A stretch of DNA of 64,000 bases from Sphingomonadales bacterium (lineage in GTDB: Bacteria > Pseudomonadota > Alphaproteobacteria > Sphingomonadales > Sphingomonadaceae): positions 310,001 through 374,000 of the forward strand of contig JAIXWO010000022.1 of the NCBI GenBank assembly GCA_027491235.1, given 5' to 3'. Shown here piece by piece: positions 60,581 to 64,000 of this stretch; position 1 is the first letter of the stretch, and each line of letters begins with the position of its first letter. Under the pieces are notes generated by a model. That model was not told the DNA's origin. It saw nothing but the letters and a program-made list of their open reading frames with translations, and ran no database searches. The position numbers and the translations under genes were made by a program.

Positions 60581-61819
60581 ATGCTCTCCCGACGTAATGT
60601 TTTGAGCTCTGTTGCTGGGCTGGCTCTTGCCCCTGCCATCGCCAGAGCAGTCACGCCTGCAACGCCAGTCAATCTCGCCGCCAATGCCAAACCCATCGGG
60701 CCAGAAGAACGGGTCGCCCGCCTCGCCAAGGTGCAGGGCCTGATGCAGGCGGCGGGGATTGGCGCGCTCCTCGTCGAACCCGGCTCCAGCCTTGTCTATT
60801 TCACGGGTGTCCAATGGTGGCGCAGTGAGCGGTTGACTGCGGCGCTCATCCCGGCGGAGGGCGAAGTGACGGTGGTCACGCCTTTTTTCGAGGCGCCATC
60901 AATTCGGGAATCTCTCGCTATTCCGGCCGGTATCCGCACCTGGAATGAACATGAAAACCCGCTGGCGTTGGTCGCGGACTGGCTGCGGGAGAAGAGTCTT
61001 TCCTCAAAGCCCGTCGCCATTGAAGAAACCGTCCGCCACTTCATCACGGATGGCCTTCAAAAGGCACTGCCGGGTGTGACGGTGGTGAGTGGCGCGGGCG
61101 TCGTGCGGGGGTGCCGGATGCACAAGACCGCCGCTGAAATCGCGTTGATGAAGACGGCGGCAGATATCACTGTTGACGCTTTCCGTGCCGTGGGCGCGCA
61201 GGTGCAAAAGGGTATGACACCTGAGGATATCAACGCGCTGATCATCGCTGAAACCGCCAAGCGCGGCGGGAAGGGAGGCGATGCGTTGGTCCTTCTCGGC
61301 GAGGCGAGTGCCTATCCGCATGGCTCGGGCAAACCGCAGGAAGTCCGTGAAGGCGAGGTCATTTTGATTGACGGCGGCTGTTCGGTGCACGGCTATGTGT
61401 CGGACATCTCCCGCACTTTTGTTTTCGGAGAACCGACTAAGCGCCAGCGCGATGTTTGGGCGCAGGTCCGACAGGGGCAGCAAATGGCCTTCGAAGCGGC
61501 ACAGATCGGGAAGAGCTGCGGGTCAGTCGATGATGCGGTGCGCGGCTGGTATGAAAAGATCGGCTATGGCCCCGGCTACGGGTTGCCCGGCCTGTCGCAC
61601 CGGACAGGTCACGGGATTGGGATGGACGGGCATGAACCGGTCAATCTCGTTCATGGCGAAGCTACGCCGCTGGCCGAAGGGATGTGCTTTTCCAACGAGC
61701 CGGGGCTCTACATCCCGGGCAGCTTCGGCATCCGGCTGGAGGATTGTTTTCACATGACCGCCAAGGGCCCCGAGTGGTTTAGCGTGCCTCCCCCCTCGAT
61801 TGATAAGCCCTTCGGATAG
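60581..61819 (+). CDS. Exported M24-family aminopeptidase (Xaa-Pro type)
   Basis: 412 residues with a twin-arginine-like N-terminus (MLSRRNVLSSVAGLALAPAIARA), suggesting export by Tat. The creatinase-like N-terminal domain has ALLVEPGSSLVYFTGVQW. The pita-bread metallopeptidase domain has Asp ligands in LIDGGCSVHGYVSDISRTF, His in HRTGHGIGMDGHEP, and Glu in FSNEPGLYI and FGIRLEDCF. It cleaves N-terminal residues, often before Pro. It follows the NamZ-like gene closely, and AAGGAACGGACG precedes the start. Confidence 0.92.
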   Translation: MLSRRNVLSSVAGLALAPAIARAVTPATPVNLAANAKPIGPEERVARLAKVQGLMQAAGIGALLVEPGSSLVYFTGVQWWRSERLTAALIPAEGEVTVVTPFFEAPSIRESLAIPAGIRTWNEHENPLALVADWLREKSLSSKPVAIEETVRHFITDGLQKALPGVTVVSGAGVVRGCRMHKTAAEIALMKTAADITVDAFRAVGAQVQKGMTPEDINALIIAETAKRGGKGGDALVLLGEASAYPHGSGKPQEVREGEVILIDGGCSVHGYVSDISRTFVFGEPTKRQRDVWAQVRQGQQMAFEAAQIGKSCGSVDDAVRGWYEKIGYGPGYGLPGLSHRTGHGIGMDGHEPVNLVHGEATPLAEGMCFSNEPGLYIPGSFGIRLEDCFHMTAKGPEWFSVPPPSIDKPFG

Positions 61820-61823
61820 GGCC

Positions 61824-63002
61824 TCAATGCTTGCGGGTCAGTTCCCGCATGGCATCGTCCAAACCTTCCAGCGTGAGTGGATACATCCGGTCGTTCACCA
61901 GATCCTTGATGATCTTGGTGGACTGCGAATAGGTCCAATGCTGCTCCGGCGTGGGGTTGAGCCACACGGTCGCTGGATAGGTGTTGGCCACACGGTGCAT
62001 CCATACCGCGCCGGATTCCTCGTTGAAATGCTCCACAGACCCGCCGGGGTGGGAGATTTCATAGGGGCTCATCGCGGCGTCGCCGACGAACACGACCTTG
62101 TAATCATGCGGGAATTTGTGGAGCACTTCCCATGTCGGCGTCCGTTCGGAATAGCGTCGCTTATTGTCCTTCCACACACCTTCGTACAGGCAGTTGTGGA
62201 AGTAGAAGAATTCGAGATTTTTGAACTCGGACGTGGCGGCGCTGAACAGCTCTTCCACCAGCTTGATGAACGGGTCCATTGATCCGCCGACATCTAGGAA
62301 CAGAAGCACCTTGATGGCGTTCCGCCGTTCCGGGCGCATGTGGATGTCGAGCCAACCCTGACGAGCCGTTCCGTCAATCGTCGCCTTGATGTCCAATTCT
62401 TCGGCAGCACCTTGGCGCGCAAACTTGCGCAGACGCCGCAGCGCGATCTTGATGTTGCGGGTGCCGAGTTCGCGCGTGTTGTCGAGGTTCTGAAACTCGC
62501 GCTTTTCCCAGACTTTCAGGGCGCGCTTATGCTTGGATTCGCCGCCGATGCGGACACCTTCCGGATTATACCCACCATGTCCAAAGGGAGAGGTGCCGCC
62601 CGTGCCGATCCACTTGCTGCCGCCTTCATGGCGTTCTTTCTGCTCCTCAAGACGCTTTTTGAGCGTGTCCATGATGTCATCCCAAGACCCAAGCGACTCG
62701 ATGGCCGCCATTTCTTCGGGCGTCAGGAATTTTTCAGCGACGGCGCGCAGCCAGTCCGCCGGGATGTCGACAGGGTTGGTGCCATATTCGGTCAGCAGGC
62801 CTTTGAAGACCTTGTTGAACACCTGATCGAACCGGTCGAGCAGGCCTTCGTCTTTCACGTACACCGCACGGGACAGAAAATAGAATTGCTCCGGCGTCCG
62901 GTCGATCACTTCCTTGTCGAGCGCTTCAAGCAGCATCAGATGCTCCTTCAGAGAGGCTTTGATACCCGCTGCACGGAGTTCGTCGAGGAAATTGAGGAAC
63001 AT
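61824..63002 (-). CDS. vWA-domain protein (CoxE-like)
   Basis: 392 residues. A helical N-terminal half (FLNFLDELRAAGIKASLKEHLMLLEAL to WDDIMDTLKKRLEEQ) is followed by a glycine-rich stretch (SKWIGTGGTSPFGHGGYNPEG). The von Willebrand A domain has the metal-site motif VLLFLDVGGSMDPF and then YFHNCLYEGVW and YKVVFVGDAAMSPYEI. Such proteins work with MoxR AAA+ ATPases as cofactor-insertion or chaperone pairs. Here the MoxR gene lies 24 bp upstream on the same strand. The client protein is unknown. Confidence 0.92.
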   Translation of the reverse strand: MFLNFLDELRAAGIKASLKEHLMLLEALDKEVIDRTPEQFYFLSRAVYVKDEGLLDRFDQVFNKVFKGLLTEYGTNPVDIPADWLRAVAEKFLTPEEMAAIESLGSWDDIMDTLKKRLEEQKERHEGGSKWIGTGGTSPFGHGGYNPEGVRIGGESKHKRALKVWEKREFQNLDNTRELGTRNIKIALRRLRKFARQGAAEELDIKATIDGTARQGWLDIHMRPERRNAIKVLLFLDVGGSMDPFIKLVEELFSAATSEFKNLEFFYFHNCLYEGVWKDNKRRYSERTPTWEVLHKFPHDYKVVFVGDAAMSPYEISHPGGSVEHFNEESGAVWMHRVANTYPATVWLNPTPEQHWTYSQSTKIIKDLVNDRMYPLTLEGLDDAMRELTRKH

Positions 63003-63026
63003 GGAGCCTGTGTCCTTGTGTCGGGC

Positions 63027-63869
63027 TTAACCCTGACGCCGAGACATGAACGCCAGGCGTTCAAACAGCATCACATCCTGCTCATTCTTGAGCAATGCGC
63101 CGTGCAGCGGCGGGATGGCTTTGCTCGAATCCTTGTTCTGGAGAACATCGAGCGGCATGTCTTCTGCGAGCAGCAGCTTCAGCCAGTCGAGCAGTTCCGA
63201 CGTCGAGGGCTTTTTCTTCAGGCCCGGCACTTCGCGGACTTCATAGAAGATATCCATCGCCTTGCCGACGAGGATCTTCTGGATGCCGGGGAAGTGGACG
63301 TCCACGATGGCCTGCATCGTGTCGCGGTCCGGGAACTTGATATAGTGGAAGAAGCAACGGCGCAGGAATGCGTCGGGCAGTTCCTTTTCATTGTTCGACG
63401 TGATGATGATGATCGGGCGTTCTTTGGCCGAAATCGTCTCATGCGTTTCGTAAACGTCAAAGCTCATCCGATCGAGTTCCTGAAGGAGATCGTTCGGGAA
63501 TTCGATATCGGCCTTGTCGATTTCGTCGATCAGCAGAACGGGCAAAACGGGGCTTTCAAAAGCCTCCCAGAGCTTGCCCTTCTTGATATAGTTTTTGATG
63601 TCGTGAACGCGTTCATCGCCCAACTGGCCATCGCGCAGACGGGCAACGGCGTCATATTCGTACAGGCCCTGATGCGCCTTGGTTGTCGATTTGATGTTCC
63701 AGGTGATGAGCGGTGCGCCCAAAGCCTTGGCAACTTCTTCCGCCAGCACGGTCTTACCGGTGCCGGGCTCGCCCTTTACCAGAAGCGGGCGACGGAGGAG
63801 GGCGGCAGCATTGACGGCGACCTTCAGGTCGTCAGTGGCAACGTAAGACTTTGTGCCTTCAAAGCGCAT
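63027..63869 (-). CDS. MoxR-family AAA+ ATPase
   Basis: 280 residues from MRFEGTK; an ATG two codons earlier at 63875 leaves the AAAGGA ribosome site too close, so the later one is preferred. Walker A is GEPGTGKT (residues 33-40), Walker B is VLLIDEIDKADIEFPNDLLQELD, sensor 1 is in PIIIITSNNEKELPDAFLRRCFFHYIKFP, and the Arg finger is in FLRRC. The C-terminal lid ends GALLKNEQDVMLFERLAFMSRR. It forms a functional pair with the vWA protein encoded next to it. Confidence 0.94.
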   Translation of the reverse strand: MRFEGTKSYVATDDLKVAVNAAALLRRPLLVKGEPGTGKTVLAEEVAKALGAPLITWNIKSTTKAHQGLYEYDAVARLRDGQLGDERVHDIKNYIKKGKLWEAFESPVLPVLLIDEIDKADIEFPNDLLQELDRMSFDVYETHETISAKERPIIIITSNNEKELPDAFLRRCFFHYIKFPDRDTMQAIVDVHFPGIQKILVGKAMDIFYEVREVPGLKKKPSTSELLDWLKLLLAEDMPLDVLQNKDSSKAIPPLHGALLKNEQDVMLFERLAFMSRRQG

Positions 63870-64000
63870 GGACATTTCCTTTGACGTAAACGGCAATCTG
63901 TCAAAGGCGATAAGCAGGGTGCGCGGCTCGTGCAAGCCGGTAAATCTTAGATCACCCTGTTAGAAGTCTTAGTATTCGCCGCGCGCGACCTGTCGCGATT

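Noticed and set aside
62340..63884. A 514-codon plus-strand frame opposite the vWA and MoxR genes
   Set aside because: It is antisense to two well-supported genes, and the protein sequence shows the His/Phe/Val-rich bias of a reverse-frame shadow.
63969..64000. Possible 3' end of another minus-strand gene (ending SRQVARGEY then TAA)
   Set aside because: Only about nine codons are inside the window, too little to support a gene call.

Overview
The window is about 64 kb of GC-rich chromosome from an alphaproteobacterium, most likely a sphingomonad (Sphingomonadales). The basis is the gene content and order I recognise: a class I fumarase, LigAB-type protocatechuate 4,5-dioxygenase, a DUF559 endonuclease with sphingomonad-style palindromic repeats, a yqeY-dnaG-rpoD cluster, sdhE-mfd divergent from recG, and a DOMON-like gene next to NamZ. 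This is a judgement from recall, not a database result. Most of the window is conserved core genome. There is no rRNA, prophage, CRISPR array or classical IS transposase.

Layout. 1-6 kb: the 3' part of sdhA, a small membrane protein, a class I fumarase with a potentially structured leader, a GST, an EamA transporter and a stand-alone NucS-type nuclease domain. 6-14 kb: a serine hydrolase, a DUF465 protein, an exported M20 amidohydrolase, an Ala/Lys/Pro-rich membrane protein with an HhH tail, then the run envC-like, ctpA, dsbB, coq7 and a small secreted protein, closed by tRNA-Pro(GGG). 14-18 kb: a long palindromic repeat, a monooxygenase-like protein and yajC-secD-secF. 18-27 kb: a glycosyltransferase, bamD-recN-ligA (DNA ligase), xseB-ispA-coaD, and cyclophilin-queA. 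27-31 kb: a tandem duplication of an unknown secreted protein with partial copies of the queA 3' end. 31-37 kb: a membrane protein, an SDR, an ABC-F ATPase, protocatechuate dioxygenase genes, tgt and a peroxiredoxin. 37-40 kb: the alpha operon rpsM-rpsK-rpoA-rplQ. 40-50 kb: rpoD, dnaG, a DUF559 element, yqeY (all on the minus strand), then carA-carB-greA. 50-64 kb: rhomboid protease, mfd-sdhE, recG, a PilZ protein, tyrS, DOMON-like/NamZ/M24 peptidase genes, and a vWA/MoxR pair.

The most interesting signal is at 44.27-45.98 kb. A 437-bp unit made of a DUF559 endonuclease-like gene lies between 36-bp inverted repeats that match at 35 of 36 positions. It fills the gap between yqeY and dnaG: its left repeat starts 5 bp from the dnaG start codon and supplies the purine-rich sequence in the Shine-Dalgarno position. 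About 1.2 kb away a 92-bp unit made of the same two repeats, with no gene between them, sits in frame inside carA and adds about 31 residues between the two CarA domains. This looks like a gene-carrying palindromic element plus a non-autonomous derivative, analogous in layout to RAYT/REP systems but with a Vsr-like DUF559 nuclease instead of a Y1 transposase.

The second unusual region is the 27.4-31.1 kb duplication. Two secreted paralogues with conserved C-terminal halves have unrelated linkers after the signal peptide. Each has a conserved GC-rich leader block and a conserved downstream hairpin, and three copies of the queA 3' end (one real, two partial) mark the duplication joints.
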